The translations under genes and the position numbers were made by a program. From assembly GCF_003590095.1 (NCBI RefSeq), contig NC_039480.1:6611328-6675327 (forward strand): DNA of 64,000 nucleotides, in the 5' to 3' direction. Positions 44,456-55,959 of the stretch are shown here, one piece after another. The DNA comes from Trichoplusia ni. Taxonomy: Eukaryota; Arthropoda; Insecta; Lepidoptera; Noctuidae. The first letter of the stretch is position 1; each line of letters opens with the position of its first letter. Under the pieces are notes generated by a model, which worked only from the letters and a program-made list of their open reading frames with translations, made no database searches and was not told the origin of the DNA.

Positions 44456-44848
44456 CTAGCTGACCCAGCAAACGTTGTTTTTCCCTAATAAAATATTTCT
44501 CGTTGTATGTATTTTTAATGCCACATTAAAAAAATAAACAGAAAATTTTATCCAAAAAATAAAATATTCTTTTTTGTGTGAGCAACCATTAGATGCGTAC
44601 CACAAACAGTGGATGGAAAAAGCAATAGACCGGACAGAGCGGAAGAATCTAAGGAAGGCCTTTGCCCTGCAGTGGGAAACGCTGGCTTGAAAAAAAAACC
44701 CTTTATCACTTAGGTTTATGAAAAATAGATGTTGTTCTATTCTCAGACCTACCCAATATGTATATAAAATTTTATAAAAATCGCTCGAACGGTTTCGGAG
44801 GAGTACGGTAACTAACATCGTGACACGAGAATTTTATATATTAGAAGA
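44456..44848 (-). mobile_element. Helitron-like element, type 4, inserted between A and T
   Basis: On minus: 5' TCTTCTAATATATAAAATTC to 3' CTGGGTCAGCTAG. The host reads ...AAGTTA|TGATTT..., so the insertion falls exactly between A and T with no duplication. A related copy is at 53691-53970. The 120-residue ORF across it is not a gene. Confidence 0.8.
44590..44699 (+). mobile_element. RTE-like LINE tail inside the type 4 Helitron
   Basis: Encodes WMEKAIDRTERKNLRKAFAL followed by QWETLA and a stop, then poly(A): a typical RTE C-terminal end. AACC occurs at both junctions. The copy at 53691 lacks this insert. Confidence 0.6.
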
Positions 44849-44975
44849 TGATTTATACCTGCCTTGTTTTTTCCACAACACAAAAATATTTTTTTACTTT
44901 GAACCAGTAGTAGAACCTGAGATTAGCGCGTTCAAACAAACAGACAAACTCTTCAGCTTTATATATTAGTATTAT

Positions 44976-45820
44976 ATATATGTAATACGATAGTTACTTA
45001 ATCATTGAAACAAAAAACCAAGTTGTTGCTCTGTAATAAAAGAAACAACGTTAAATGCTATTGCTTCAATTAATATTTTATTTTACAATGCTGCACCTTT
45101 AGTTGCACAAGCTAGAGAGAAACCATATTAAGAGCCGTGCTGTCACCATTAAAAACTATCCTTTGACAAAACGTCAAAGATGAACGCGCGCGTATTTAAA
45201 GGAAGAGCAAAAAGGTCTTACTTTACATATATATTAGTATAGATTACAATAAAGTAAATTATTACCTGCTTAGAACGACATAGGAAAACATTGTGTGGAA
45301 GACACACCTGAGTACATCTTCTATACGATACGGAGAAGAAACTTTCCTACTTAAACAGCTGGATGTTTTCTACGAAAATTCGGTATAACTTGGCTAATTA
45401 GCAACATTTTATCTCCAAGTAAAACCGCGGGCTGGTTACCGCGATTTTATCCTCGTTAATTAATCAGGGCAGAGTCTAAACGACAGGTGTTTAAAACTAT
45501 ATATATTATTTCTTTTAAAAATGTTAATATTTTACACCTTTAAATTGAGTATAATGACGCGGAAAATCCCGCCAATTTTAACGTCATCAATTGACAGTTT
45601 GGTTTTTTAATTTTAGACGCAATGGAAATTACGTATTCGGCCACTATGTGTGCCTTACGGTTTTACTTACGGTTTCATAGCATCATGATGGATAGTCCAT
45701 GATACCGAAGACCATCCTTGTTTTTACCAAAAAGCATAGAAAAATAAAAGAAAGTAATTTACAACTAATTTAATAAACAACCCCATTATTAGGCGTAAAC
45801 GATCAACCTTAGTGTGAACC
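44976..45820. other. No gene seen
   Basis: No repeat family or exon recognised. Confidence 0.3.
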
Positions 45821-45821
45821 A

Positions 45822-45985
45822 AAGTCTGACAACTAGTCTAACTAAGGGGTATCGTGTTGCCCAGGTAACTGAGTTGAGGAGGTCAGATAGGCAGTCGCTC
45901 CTTGTAAAACACTGGTTCTTAGCTGAAACCGGTTAGACTGGAAGCCGACCCCAACATAGTTGGGAAAAGGCTAGGATCATGATGG
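45822..45985 (+). repeat. 5S-headed SINE, 3' half
   Basis: AGTCTGACAACTAGTCTAAC to GGCTAGGATCATGATGG. Confidence 0.8.
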
Positions 45986-46299
45986 TAATCTATAAAATTT
46001 AATGCGAAATCGAAATTAAATTATAAATTGACTAGCTGCAGCCCGCGAGCTCGCCCACCACAAATAATCCTACGGGAACATGAAATCGGTATAAAAAGAA
46101 CCATACATACAAAATTTTTGTTTATAATATTTGAGTCCCATCTAGTTCCAAACCTCGTTCAAAGTAGCTTAACTTTAATAAACCCAGCTTACAATATGAA
46201 AACGTCACGAAACACCAAACCTTTATACCAAAAATAGAATTTAAAAAAAACTCGAAAAACGGGGTTTAGTTATTAAACATTACAAAGTAAAGGGTTGAA

Positions 46300-46600
46300 C
46301 CCCTTAGTTAAATATTTAACCAAGGGCCGTGGGCGTGGCCTAAACACACCCCTATTGTAGGCGGAGCTAAATAAGACCACGCCTTAAAGTACAAAGTTCT
46401 GCGTCAGTCGATAACTTACTGTCTTATTGAAAGTATCAAATCGATGGGACTGCGATTTTTAGTCGCAGTGTCGTGAGTGTGTGTGTGGATATAGTTTCTG
46501 AAATATTGTTGTGGTTTTGATAAGTGGAGTGTAGTTTTTGTGTTCGCTTTTTTGTGAAGGTTCGGAATTCGATTCCCAGGTTGGTAATTTTTTTTTATGT
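46300..46600 (+). promoter_or_regulatory. Possible plus-strand promoter region
   Basis: GTGGGCGTGGCC and GACCACGCC (KLF/Sp-like boxes) precede GCGTCAGTCG, an arthropod Inr-like motif (A+1 about 46406), then a GT-rich leader-like stretch. A perfect 7-bp stem ACTGCGA/TCGCAGT lies at 46449-46469. No DPE or TATA, and no supported downstream exon. Confidence 0.2.
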
Positions 46601-46759
46601 ACCTTCATATCTATTACGTAACTGAACACCAGATTTTTATAGTTGTTTGAAGGAATTAGTAAAAAAAAACATTTTTTTTTCAAATAAATGACATTTTTAA
46701 ATCAATAATCGACGAAACCCTTTGTTTAATTAATATAGGTACCATAAGCAATCGTTTTA

Positions 46760-46915
46760 TAATGATACCAACCTGTCTCGTCCCACTGCTAGGCACAGGC
46801 CTCTTCCCGTATAGGTAAGGTTTAAGCATTGCTCACCACGCTAGCTCACTGCGGCCGATTTCAGATTCCAATATTTGTAATCTAGGTTTCCTCACAATGT
46901 TTTCCTTCACCGTTT
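46760..46915 (-). repeat. LINE-type 3' end, family I
   Basis: CCCACTGCTAGGCACAGGCC, CACCACGCTAGCTCACTGCG, TTTCCTCACAATGTTTTCC. Confidence 0.6.
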
Positions 46916-47061
46916 TTAAATTATTCATCCATTTTAGTTTCGCAAAAACAAAGAACCTTCCAAATTAAAGAAATGAATAAAAATATCTTAAAACTTAAGT
47001 ATATAAAAAAACATCGAAGTTAATTTTATCTAAGTCAATTTGTAGATCCCTAAATAAATAA

Positions 47062-47213
47062 TAAATGCGGACAACATCACATACATTGTTCTGAACCCAA
47101 AGTAAGTTGCTAAAGCACATGTGTTATGGAATTCAGATACAACGATGGTACCACAAACACCTAGACCCGAGGCAATGTAGAAATGTGAATTTTTACATTG
47201 ACCCGACCGATAT
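47062..47213 (-). repeat. tRNA-derived SINE S2, head lost
   Basis: ATGCGGACAACATCACATAC to TTTTTACATTGACCCGACCG. Confidence 0.8.
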
Positions 47214-47391
47214 TACAAGCTAAACTAACACCACTCCAGGCGAATAGACAGACAGACAGAGAGACACGTCAAGTAACATCCCGCTTTTTGCGATTAAACT
47301 GAAAATAAAAAATAGCGTTAAGCAATGCCTGATATGATCATAAAGTTAGTTAATTTAGCCAAATTGAACGATCAGAGTCGAAAGCCTGACG

Positions 47392-47530
47392 CTCATGACT
47401 TCAACCCAGTCAAGGCCACGGCGTGGGGATATGTCGGACTTCCACCGACTAACACCACCCCGGGCCCCTTCTACTGCTTTAGCCAGAGTCACGGCACAGC
47501 CCACTCGAGTCAGCCACTTTGTCATTGATC
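47392..47530 (+). repeat. Dispersed repeat, family J
   Basis: Matches 33655-33850 (GGGGATATGTCGGACTTCC). Confidence 0.5.
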
Positions 47531-47596
47531 CGTCGGACTTTATGACGTCCTATACTATATTTACCGATTCCTGCAATAAGATATAGAACAAATAGG

Positions 47597-47915
47597 GATG
47601 ATGACTGGGTATAAAAAGAAAAAATCTCATTAGTCCCTCAGATAGATAATTGAAAAGTATGAGACACGTATTTTTTCTTTTACAGGAAAACAAGAATTGA
47701 CAAAGATTAACTGCTTTAAAGTTTAGGAGAGGGGGCTTGTGACGTAACGATATGGTAAAATTTATACTCAATCGTGACGTCACGCGTAAGTTTCATTCAC
47801 TGTGATTTGGTCAATTTATGTTTGCGGGACAAACTAAAAAATACGTCCATCCATTATTATACAAAAAACTACAAGACGGACACTGCAAAAAAAATTGTCA
47901 TCATTCCTATTGTCG
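47597..47915 (+). repeat. Dispersed repeat, family G, with CRE palindrome
   Basis: Close match to 15256-15572, with TGACGTCA at 47775-47782. Confidence 0.65.
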
Positions 47916-47922
47916 TGGTCGT

Positions 47923-47998
47923 CACACAAACGTTTGTCCTACGTGGGAATCGGACCTAGATCCTCCGGTATAGCAGTCAGGGCCATTAACCACTACAG
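47923..47998 (-). repeat. tRNA-derived SINE S1, head only
   Basis: GTGGGAATCGGACCTAGATC and TATAGCAGTCAGGGCC. Confidence 0.65.
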
Positions 47999-48147
47999 TC
48001 TAGCATTTAGTGTCTAGTGACTATTGACTAGTGACATAAGAAAACGCTACAGTCATTTCCTATCTGACTACCCTGAGAAGAAACGTTGAAACAAACTCAG
48101 GTGTCGCAGTATCTTTTAAAGTCCAGGCCATTTTAAACCCTACTGGC

Positions 48148-48340
48148 TTACTAATGTTATAAACGTGGAAGTTTGTATGTATGGATGTTTGTTCCTCTTT
48201 CACGTAAACAATACTGAATGGATTTAGACGAAACTTGGTACACAGATAGTTTATAACCAAGAATATCGTATAGGATAGTTTTTTTATCACGATTTTATGT
48301 ACCCGTGGGATCATTTTCGTTTTTAGCGGGACCGCGAGCA
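48148..48340 (+). mobile_element. Helitron-like fragment, type 3
   Basis: ACTAATGTTATAAACGTGGA, GTTCCTCTTTCACG, AACTTGGTACACAGATAG. Confidence 0.55.
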
Positions 48341-48344
48341 GTAG

Positions 48345-49690
48345 ATTGTGCGATTTAAGTATAAACTAATGCTGAGTACTTCTTTGGACTGGCCTTTCGA
48401 GGAAAGTACCAGATCGATCTGAGCAAGCCTGTACCAGCAAGTGGCACTCACGTATCGAACAGCTCATGGATCTCAAGGCTCAACCATTTCTAAGGACACA
48501 ACATAACCACTAGTGAAACTATGAATAATTTATTTTATCCACAAAAACTTCAAATAAAAGGTAATTAGCTAAGCTTGATATATATTTTTATGGAAACCAG
48601 TAACAGTTATTTCAATTTTAATTAAAATAGTAAATCAGCTAATCTAATCCGAAGTTCTAATATAAAAATACGAAGATTTGAGAATCTCCTCATTTTCGTC
48701 GGTTGAAAAGGATTCTCAGAAACAGTACTAGGTTATGTCAGAAATCTACAAATTAAAAAAAACTATGTTCCGAAATTTCGCAAATGCTCGCTATCGCATT
48801 ACTCTCGCAAGTTAACTAATACGGCTATCTGCAATACTGCCACACGTAATACATCTGCATGTTACAACCCACCCCTACAGTATAAACCACAGAGACTACC
48901 AAAATTGATGCCTTTCATCTTATAATCAAGTCAAAAATTATTGACAGCCTTATCTAACATACAAAATTAATTTACCATTCAAATACAATCTTTAAAACTT
49001 TTAAAGACCTTGTCTACAAGGTATAAGGTTCAATTTCGAATGTAGAATAATTCTCCCAACTGCATTGCAAAGTTTGGTGTATTATTTGCGGTTGATTAAA
49101 TGTTTAAAGGAAGGTAATGAGCGTTGTTGTTATTGATATAAGGTTTAATTTAGCGTGGCAAGTGGTTCGTTGGTTTGTATATAAATTGGTTTTAATATTT
49201 AGAAGTAACTTTATTTTTCGTGCGCGCTGCGGGGTGTCACCTTTTGTAGGGGGACCATTTTTTGGGAAATTTTGAGACCTTTTTTTGTCAATACCTGTGT
49301 AGGCCTTTTGGTTTATTGACTAGCTTTGTATTCTCGAGGTCGTAAGTTCGAATCCAGCCGATTAATAATAAGATTTTCAAAGTAGTTTTTAATTCGTGTA
49401 AGTGTGGTTGACTTCATTTTCTTAATTTGACTTCAAAATAATTCTGGCCAGGCACATTAAAGGAAAGTCATGTACCTTCTATCATTAAAGAAATACTTTT
49501 GGATGTAACTTATTATGTCAACCAGTAACTAAAATTGCAGATCTAGCAATGTTCCACCTTGCCTCATTCCTCTCAAAAAGACAATTTAAAAAAAAATACA
49601 GAAATCAAATTCAGGAGTCGTAGGTTCAAGTCCAGCCTGAGGTTTAAATTTCTCATTGAATTTAATTACAAGATAATTTAAAACTAACTA
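48345..49690. other. No gene seen
   Basis: Mostly unique A+T-rich DNA with two degenerate tRNA-like B-box motifs near 49350 and 49625. Confidence 0.35.
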
Positions 49691-49709
49691 GAGAAATAGT
49701 GAGCCTGCC

Positions 49710-49870
49710 TCAAGATCAACATCAGCCCATATTCGTCCACTACTGGACATAGGCCTCCGCTACACTCATCCAGCTCCTGCCATCTTGCGCAGATCACTTC
49801 ACCGTGCCTGAGGACGTCCTACACTACGTTTGCCGAGACGCGGTCTCCACTCGAGACCTCGTTTAACCCA
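49710..49870 (+). repeat. LINE-type tail
   Basis: CATCAGCCCATATTCGTCCA and GGACATAGGCCTCC, a block common at Lepidopteran LINE ends. Confidence 0.45.
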
Positions 49871-49886
49871 ACAGTTATCGTAGTGG

Positions 49887-49979
49887 CTTCTTAGGTTTAC
49901 GCGAATGTTTGACATTGAAATGAAACTAAAATCTAAAATTAAACCGCGATAAAATCCGTCAAAGTAGTTTCATTCCAAC
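49887..49979. mobile_element. Penelope-like inverted tail unit, minimal
   Basis: Only the two tips: GGTTTACGCGAATGTTTGAC joined to AAACCGCGATAAAATCCGTC. Confidence 0.6.
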
Positions 49980-50109
49980 GGTTGCCGGTTCAGCCTCTAA
50001 TGTTGCTCATTGACATTGCTGCTCTGCTCCTAATTATGGTAGCGTGATAGTATATTACATGTATAGTATATGTCTTTCTTAAAGAGATTCACATTGGCGA
50101 AAGGTTTTA

Positions 50110-50297
50110 AACGACTCCCGCACTAAGAAATTTAATCTTTGTGTCGCGGAGTGTTTCACATGCACAAAGACACCCAGACTCAGGACAAGCTTTCGTGGAT
50201 CACACAAATGCTTGTCCTACGCGGGGATCGAACCTGCGATACGTCGCGCAATGTGGGTTTGGCGTGATGACCTCAACTACTCGGTTATCCGTGCAAT
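50110..50297 (-). repeat. tRNA-derived SINE, family S3, full length
   Basis: AACGACTCCCGCACTAAG through GGGGATCGAACCTGCGATAC to CTCGGTTATCCGTGC. Confidence 0.85.
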
Positions 50298-50814
50298 AAG
50301 GATTGGAATTTTATAAAACCGGTTCAATAGTTTTGTAGCCTTTTCATAATAATAAAAAATCATAAAACTAATAACCGTTCCCGTTTTACTGATAGTCCTC
50401 CATATCATGTATTAAAATTAAAACTCTCTAAATTAGCGCCCAAGATACAGGCCTTGCCTAGTTTAATGTTAAAATAATTTGTAATTCTCTTTGGAAAATA
50501 AATTCTTATTCTTTGTCCTCACAACAGGACTATCCCTCACCTATCCCTCCACATGGCCACCCTACACTCTGTTGCTGACATTCGCTTCACGTTTGATCAC
50601 CCATCACCGCGTGACGTCACTTCCCCCCGACCCCCCACCGCGACAATTACGAACCAATATTATTGATAACTATATAACAAGCAAAGTAAAACGAACATTT
50701 TGTGTCTTAAAGACGTTTTTCGCCTATCTACTGTCTCGTTCAGAAATAAATCTTAAATAATATTAGAATATAAACATTTTTTGCAAGGATGAAACGCAAA
50801 AGTCGTGAAAAGAG

Positions 50815-51044
50815 GAGCTAACACTGCAAAAGGTAAAGCTACACTTGTTACGGTCGGTCTTTGGATGGGTGACCATTTGTGTCATAATGAATTTCTTCGT
50901 ATTTCGGGAGGCACGTTATTTTGTGGGTCCCGGCTGTTATTTAAACATCTTTGACAGTCGTTACAAGTAGTCAGAAGCTTGAAAGTCTGACAACCAGTCT
51001 AACCAAGAGGTATCGTGTTGCCCAGGTAACTGGGTTGAGGAGGT
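50815..51044 (+). repeat. 5S-headed SINE, 5' two thirds
   Basis: Diverged head (GGTAAAGCTACACTTG, TTGGATGGGTGACCATTTG), truncated after GGGTTGAGGAGGT. Confidence 0.8.
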
Positions 51045-51164
51045 AAGTGGGCTAGATCATAGGTAATGCTATGTTTTAATGTAGCTATAATTTTAAACCT
51101 CGGGTAAAACCTTTTTCTAATTTGAATGCTCTTATAGCATAGTAAATTCACGGTACGCGGGGAT

Positions 51165-51282
51165 CCCGTGCTAGTTCGATCGATTGTGTGATCCACGAAT
51201 GCTTGTCCTGAGTCTGGGTGTCTATGTGCATGTGACTTGAATGTTTGTGAAACCCAAGACACTTGGATTAAACTCTGAAGTA
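51165..51282 (+). repeat. tRNA-derived SINE, family S3
   Basis: TGTGTGATCCACGAATGCTT to CTTGGATTAAACTC. Confidence 0.75.
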
Positions 51283-51423
51283 CAGAAAAAACACAAGAAC
51301 CTGGTGACAGACAGTCAGACAGTTTAGCCTTAGCAATATTATTCCACTTATACTTTTTGTTACAATTTTATCCCAAAATTTAAAGAACTTTCTTTGAGAG
51401 GAATGAGTAAACTTGTTCGTATA

Positions 51424-51695
51424 GTTACCGGCACGGATGTTGAGCGCTGACCTTCACCTGCGCAGAAGTGATTTTTGCGGTATGAAGTGAGGCGCGGGGC
51501 GGACTACAGTGCAGTGACTGCCCTCCGCAGCGCATCGCGTCATAGCCGACATGAGGGATGAGTTGAAATTCGTTCTTTGCTGCAGTTGCATGCACCTCAA
51601 GACGACGAGTACGCACAATTGATTGGCGTTTTATTTTACGATGCGCAAAGCGATCCCCACTCTTCCGCCGAGCGCTCAAGATCCGCGCCGGTAAC
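51424..51695. mobile_element. TIR element, family Q, best copy
   Basis: TIRs GTTACCGGCACGGATGTTGA and the inverse of GTTACCGGCGCGGATCTTGA, continuing to GCGCT. 272 bp, no coding capacity. Confidence 0.75.
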
Positions 51696-51927
51696 CATCA
51701 TGTGACAATTTAATATCATTACAATAAGTGTCATTCAAGTGGTATTGGGTTAAGGGTTAACACTCCACAGTCCACAGGTGGTCATAACGAGTTGAAAGGG
51801 ACGCAAGGGTTGAAGGAAACCCTTGGGTGTATGTGACAAACTCAATTTAGTGACCCTTAAGGGCTATTTGGCAAGTTGTTGGAGAATACCAAAGTTATTT
51901 CACAAACGGAAAATTTAGATAGGTAGT

Positions 51928-52170
51928 GATTGGCCTGTTGCTCTAGTGGTTAGTGGCTCTGACTGCTATACTGGAGGTGCCTGGTGGTTGGTTCGATTCC
52001 CACCCAGGACAAATGTTTGTGTGATGGCACGGTCATTTGTTCTGTGTCTGGGTATAATTTATCTATATTTTGTATGTGTAAGAAATATATAAGTATGTTT
52101 ATCGGTTGTCTAGTCCTCATAGTGCAAGCTCTGCTTAGTTTGAGACTAGATGGCGACGTGTGGCAGTTGT
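51928..52170 (+). repeat. tRNA-derived SINE, family S1
   Basis: GCTCTAGTGGTTAGTGGCTC, GGTTCGATTCCCACCCAGGA, through ACTAGATGGCGACGTGTGGC. Confidence 0.8.
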
Positions 52171-52392
52171 GGCATAACTTAGAGAAGAGCCCGGTCCCTT
52201 TTAAAAGCGTCCACGGGGACACGGGTTCAACATGCAGAGGCTTTCTTGAGAAGTTTAATTTAAAGTCAAAGTAGATAGAAAACTATTGAAAATTGTGGAG
52301 ACAACTTATAAGGGCTATCGGTATAATACTAGTAAACGGAATCGTTTCCTTCACATGCTATGGAAAGCTGAATTAAATTGGCATGTATGTGC

Positions 52393-52893
52393 AAACTGAA
52401 ATTGAAATGAAACTACTTTTACGGATTTTTTCACGGTTTAATTTTAGATTTTAGTTCGCGACGTTTCGTAACCTTTGCAGGTATCATGGTCACGGGCAGA
52501 CTGAAATGGCGTTCGTCTTGACAGAAGATGTTGCTCGTTCTACCTTCATATTTTAATTAATTATTTGTGGTCCCACCTACGCAGTATGGGCTCACTGTGT
52601 CTTGATGTCTTGCAGCGCTGCTCTTGGGTTTGGCCTTGAGTTTATTTATTATTGGATCCGAAGTAGGTGATATCTTCCAGCCATCTTCTCTATTGAAATT
52701 AGGGTGTTTTTTTAATCACAATAGCCTCGCGAAACATACGGTACATACTACATAACGGTAGGAATTTGGATTCTTTAGCGAGGATCTGTGGTTGGTCAAA
52801 TCTAATAAAATGGCTGGAACCTTCAGCATGTTCGGCGACTGCAGACTTCGTTGAGCGTCGGTGTTTGACGTCAGCTATGTGTTCTTTAACTTT
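52393..52893 (-). mobile_element. 5'-truncated Penelope-like element
   Basis: Coding remnant at 52890-52557 followed by the tail family 3' UTR (CGAAACGTCGCGAACTAAAA and so on) to 52393. It links the dispersed tail units of this window to Penelope-like retroelements. Confidence 0.75.
52557..52890 (-). pseudogene. Penelope-like GIY-YIG endonuclease C-terminal remnant
   Basis: In Penelope-like elements the C-terminal GIY-YIG nuclease nicks the target for reverse transcription. Here about 110 codons remain. Recognisable parts, in order: VKEHIADVKHRR, AVAEHAEG, QILAKESKF, MFREAIVIKK, then NFNREDGWKISPTSDPI and a stop at 52559-52557. The frame shifts by one base in the seven-A run at about 52707-52713, so the copy is dead. 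The reverse transcriptase and the catalytic GIY...YIG half are missing. Confidence 0.75.
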
Positions 52894-53005
52894 TTACAAG
52901 GAGCGACTTTATCTGGTCTCCTCAACCCAATTACCAAGGCAACATTTTACCCCTTAGTAAGACTGATTGTCAGACTTTCTAGCTTCTATCTAACTACCCG
53001 TAAAG
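52894..53005 (-). repeat. 5S-headed SINE fragment
   Basis: TTACAAGGAGCGAC, CTCCTCAACCCAATTACC, ending in ACTACCCGTAA. It abuts the Penelope remnant. Confidence 0.7.
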
Positions 53006-53367
53006 AAGTCGTAACTACGTAACGTCTTACCAAACGGCACCATTTTGTTCTGTCACCCCTTTCACTCACACGTAGCACTATCTCTTTCTACCAGTACCAT
53101 TTCGTTTCCCACACTAATTTAATTAAAACAATTCAATTAAAAACACTACTTAAGTAGTTCATTTGAGTTTTAACCCTCTACCGTGATACACACTCACTTA
53201 GTGTAATGAGTAGGTACCAATAGTGGTATTTAGTGACAACCCTTTTATTAGGTGTTGATATAATTTAAAGGGTCATTTTGACTGTGGATTGATGACCAAA
53301 GTATGACAGAGGTACAGGTTCAAATATAAAACAGGATTATTCATAGATCGCAGATTAAATATTGATT
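53006..53367. other. No gene seen
   Basis: No pattern recognised. Confidence 0.3.
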
Positions 53368-53605
53368 TGCCTGTTGGTCTAGTGTTTAGTGTCCCTGACT
53401 GCTATAACGGAGGTTGTGGGTTCGATACCCACCCAGGACACGTGTTCGTGCGATGAGCACAATCATTCTTCTGTGTCTGGGTGTATTTTTTTATAATATG
53501 TATGTATTTAGAAATATATAAGTATGTTTATCAGTTGTCTAGTACTCATAATACAAGCTTTGCTTAGTTTGACACTAGATGGCGTTGTGTGAAAGTTGTG
53601 GAATA
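53368..53605 (+). repeat. tRNA-derived SINE, family S1, full length
   Basis: GTTGGTCTAGTGTTTAGTGT, GGGTTCGATACCCACCCAGG, to ACTAGATGGCGTTGTGTG. Confidence 0.85.
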
Positions 53606-53690
53606 AAAATATCGTTTCAGTAGAGCTTAAGATTACCCCTTACTATGTCACAAACTTAACCTCCTTATAATCCATACTTCTTTCACCTAA

Positions 53691-53970
53691 TCTAATATAT
53701 AAAATTCCCGTGTCACGATGTTAGTTACCGTACTCCTCCGAAACGGTTCGACCAATTTTATTGAAATTTTGTATACGTATTGGGTAGGTCTGAGAATAGA
53801 ACAACATCTATTTTTCATACCCCTAAGTGATAAGGGTTGCTCACACTAAAAAAATATATTTTATTTTTTGGACGACATTGTTTGTTTTTATTTTTTTTTA
53901 TAATGTGTCATTAAAAATAAATACAACAAGAAAAAAAAATCGGCAAAACAACGTTTGCTGGGTCAGCTAG
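53691..53970 (+). mobile_element. Helitron-like element, type 4
   Basis: A|TCTAATATATAAAATTCCCG to GTTTGCTGGGTCAGCTAG|T. Homologous to 44456-44848 without the LINE insert. Confidence 0.8.
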
Positions 53971-54213
53971 TATTATATAAATGCGAAAGTATATCTGTCT
54001 GTCTATCTACCTCGCATTCACGCCAAAACTACTGAACCAATTTCAATTAAATTTGATACATAGATTGTCTAGAGCCTGAGCAAGGATATAAGCTACTTAA
54101 TAATTGGAAAAAATATCTTAAAGCACGGGTAATGGACGGTCAAAGTTTGCATGAAACCTTTTTTTTGGAATGAACCTCTGAAATTTTGCTTAAATATTGT
54201 ATAATATTGTTTA
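53971..54213 (+). mobile_element. Helitron-like piece, family L
   Basis: AATGCGAAAGTATATCTGTC, CATTCACGCCAAAACTACTG; related to 36056-36277. Confidence 0.45.
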
Positions 54214-54592
54214 CTAGCTGTTGCCCGCGACTTCGTCCGCGTGGTTAGAAGATATAAGTTATAATTTTAACCTGCCTTCTATCTATCTTGTAGGATTAAG
54301 TCAGAGTTTGCAATGTAAGCGCAAAAAATGTGTTTTTACGACCTCATATTAGAATCCCTCAAAAATTTTTGCCTATGTTTTATTCTGATGTATAAGCTAT
54401 ATTGTGGTAAAGTTTCATTCAAATCCATTCAGTAGTTTTTACGTGAAAGAGTAACAAACATCCATACATCCATACTTACAAACTTTCGCCTTTATAATAG
54501 TAGTAGGATTTAAGTTAATGAAGACATAACTCTATCAGTCTGTCTCTCTGTGAACTAAAGTCCACGCTTACGGATTCGCGGGCAACAGCTAG
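54214..54592. mobile_element. Mosaic of Helitron-like pieces
   Basis: A reverse Lep1 3' end (CTAGCTGTTGCCCGCGACTT) runs into a type 3-like body ending CTTTATAATAGTAGTAGGA (about 54510); then a forward 3' end GGGCAACAGCTAG finishes at 54592. Confidence 0.55.
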
Positions 54593-55959
54593 TATTAACA
54601 TAGATGTAGCCCCGTATCCCCGCTATTTTCATAGCCATACCCGTATAACATCGTATGCTGTTGAATTATTAGCTAGGTATCTGCTGTCTGCAAAGTGACG
54701 GCGGACCCCTGAGGACTAAGGATGGTCCCCGAGGGCATGTAATGAGGGGTAAAGAGAGCGCTGTTGCTGGAATCACAGTTAACAATGGATTTAGTGAAAT
54801 TGTTTTAAATAAACAAATCGTAGGGTTAGAGAAGCGATGTTGAGGTATTCGTTAAAAAGGCTTTCTAAGGACTGCATAAACGGTTTTTTTATTCATTTTT
54901 TATGTAACGTGATTGTGTCCTATCAGAATTCCATTTCATTTCTTTTTTGCGTATCAAATTGGTTCAATAATTAATTAATGCGAGTAATTAAGTATACTTA
55001 GGCCGAAAATAAAGTGAGTCGACTTAAAACAAGCATTTTGTTGACAGGTAAAAGTAATATTGGGGCTTTGATATAATGAGGCCTAAAACCAAATAGCCGA
55101 GCTAAGGATCAACTAACTCTTTCAGTAGCACCTACAAAAGCAGAATTATCTTTACTCTGTGTCTAAAAGTTCTATTTAATCTTTTATTTCTAACATTCTT
55201 CTATTCTTCTATTTCTATAATAATATGTATTATTTTATTTTATTTATAAGTTTGTCGCATACGGGTCATGAGTACGGAACATCAACGATACACAAACGTC
55301 ACAGTGACGTGTACAGACCCTAGACTGGAGAGGGTGAATGTTAATAAAAATGCGTGCACTCGGTTTTTGAGTTCACTTCGAATTATCTTACCGAGTAATA
55401 CTAGCCTAGGAACTGTACTGTGTAATTATGAGTTGGTAATAAGTGATTTGAAGTGTATTGAATGTGAGCTGTATTGTTATTTATCTACATACGCAATAAA
55501 CACAAAAAAGAACCTACAAGTACATCATTTCTCGCCCGGATCCCTGCTGATGCCCACAATGAGTGACCGTGAAGATATCGAGTCTCCGATAAGTTTACAG
55601 TGTGTACTGTAAACTGTGTTTTGTGAGACAATGTACTATCTCATAAGTATAACGTGCACCTGTAATAATTGAATAAATAAAAAAACTAATCTTAATAATT
55701 ATGTAAAAAAAAATGTATCCGAAAGAAAAAAAACAACAAATGCAACTCGCTAATCTAATGGCCCCACACGAATGCAAAGAGCAAGCTAGTTAACCCTGTG
55801 TGTGCCGACGGGATCATATCCGGGTACCATCGGGTACAACCGGGTACAACACTATCAGCGTTGTTAATTGTCGATCGAGTTTAAAATATTTCTTACATTA
55901 AAATCAAAATCCCAACTTTCACCTAACACGAGTTCGACTCGCGTTCCTGCCACGTCTGC
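54593..55959. other. Repeat-poor stretch, no supported gene
   Basis: A 114-codon frame (55268-55612, +) has no recognisable domain or supporting signals. The rest shows no exon or repeat pattern. Confidence 0.35.

Larger units (their letters stand above)
44408..44972 (-). mobile_element. Lep1-type Helitron hosting another Helitron
   Basis: CTAGCTGTTGCTCGCGACTC up to AGATATAAGTTA, then a 393-bp insert, then TGATTTATACCTGCC to AGCTTTATATATTAG. The host also lost part of its body near 44875. Confidence 0.8.

Noticed and set aside
44456..44818. 120-residue ORF on the minus strand
   Set aside because: It spans a Helitron and a LINE tail; the sister copy at 53691 does not keep the frame.
49350..49380. 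Degenerate B-box motif as an RNA polymerase III gene
   Set aside because: No A box at proper spacing with a terminator; best read as a decayed SINE.
55268..55612. 114-residue ORF on the plus strand, Cys-containing
   Set aside because: No domain, no splice or promoter support and no homology I recognise; an open frame of this length can occur by chance.
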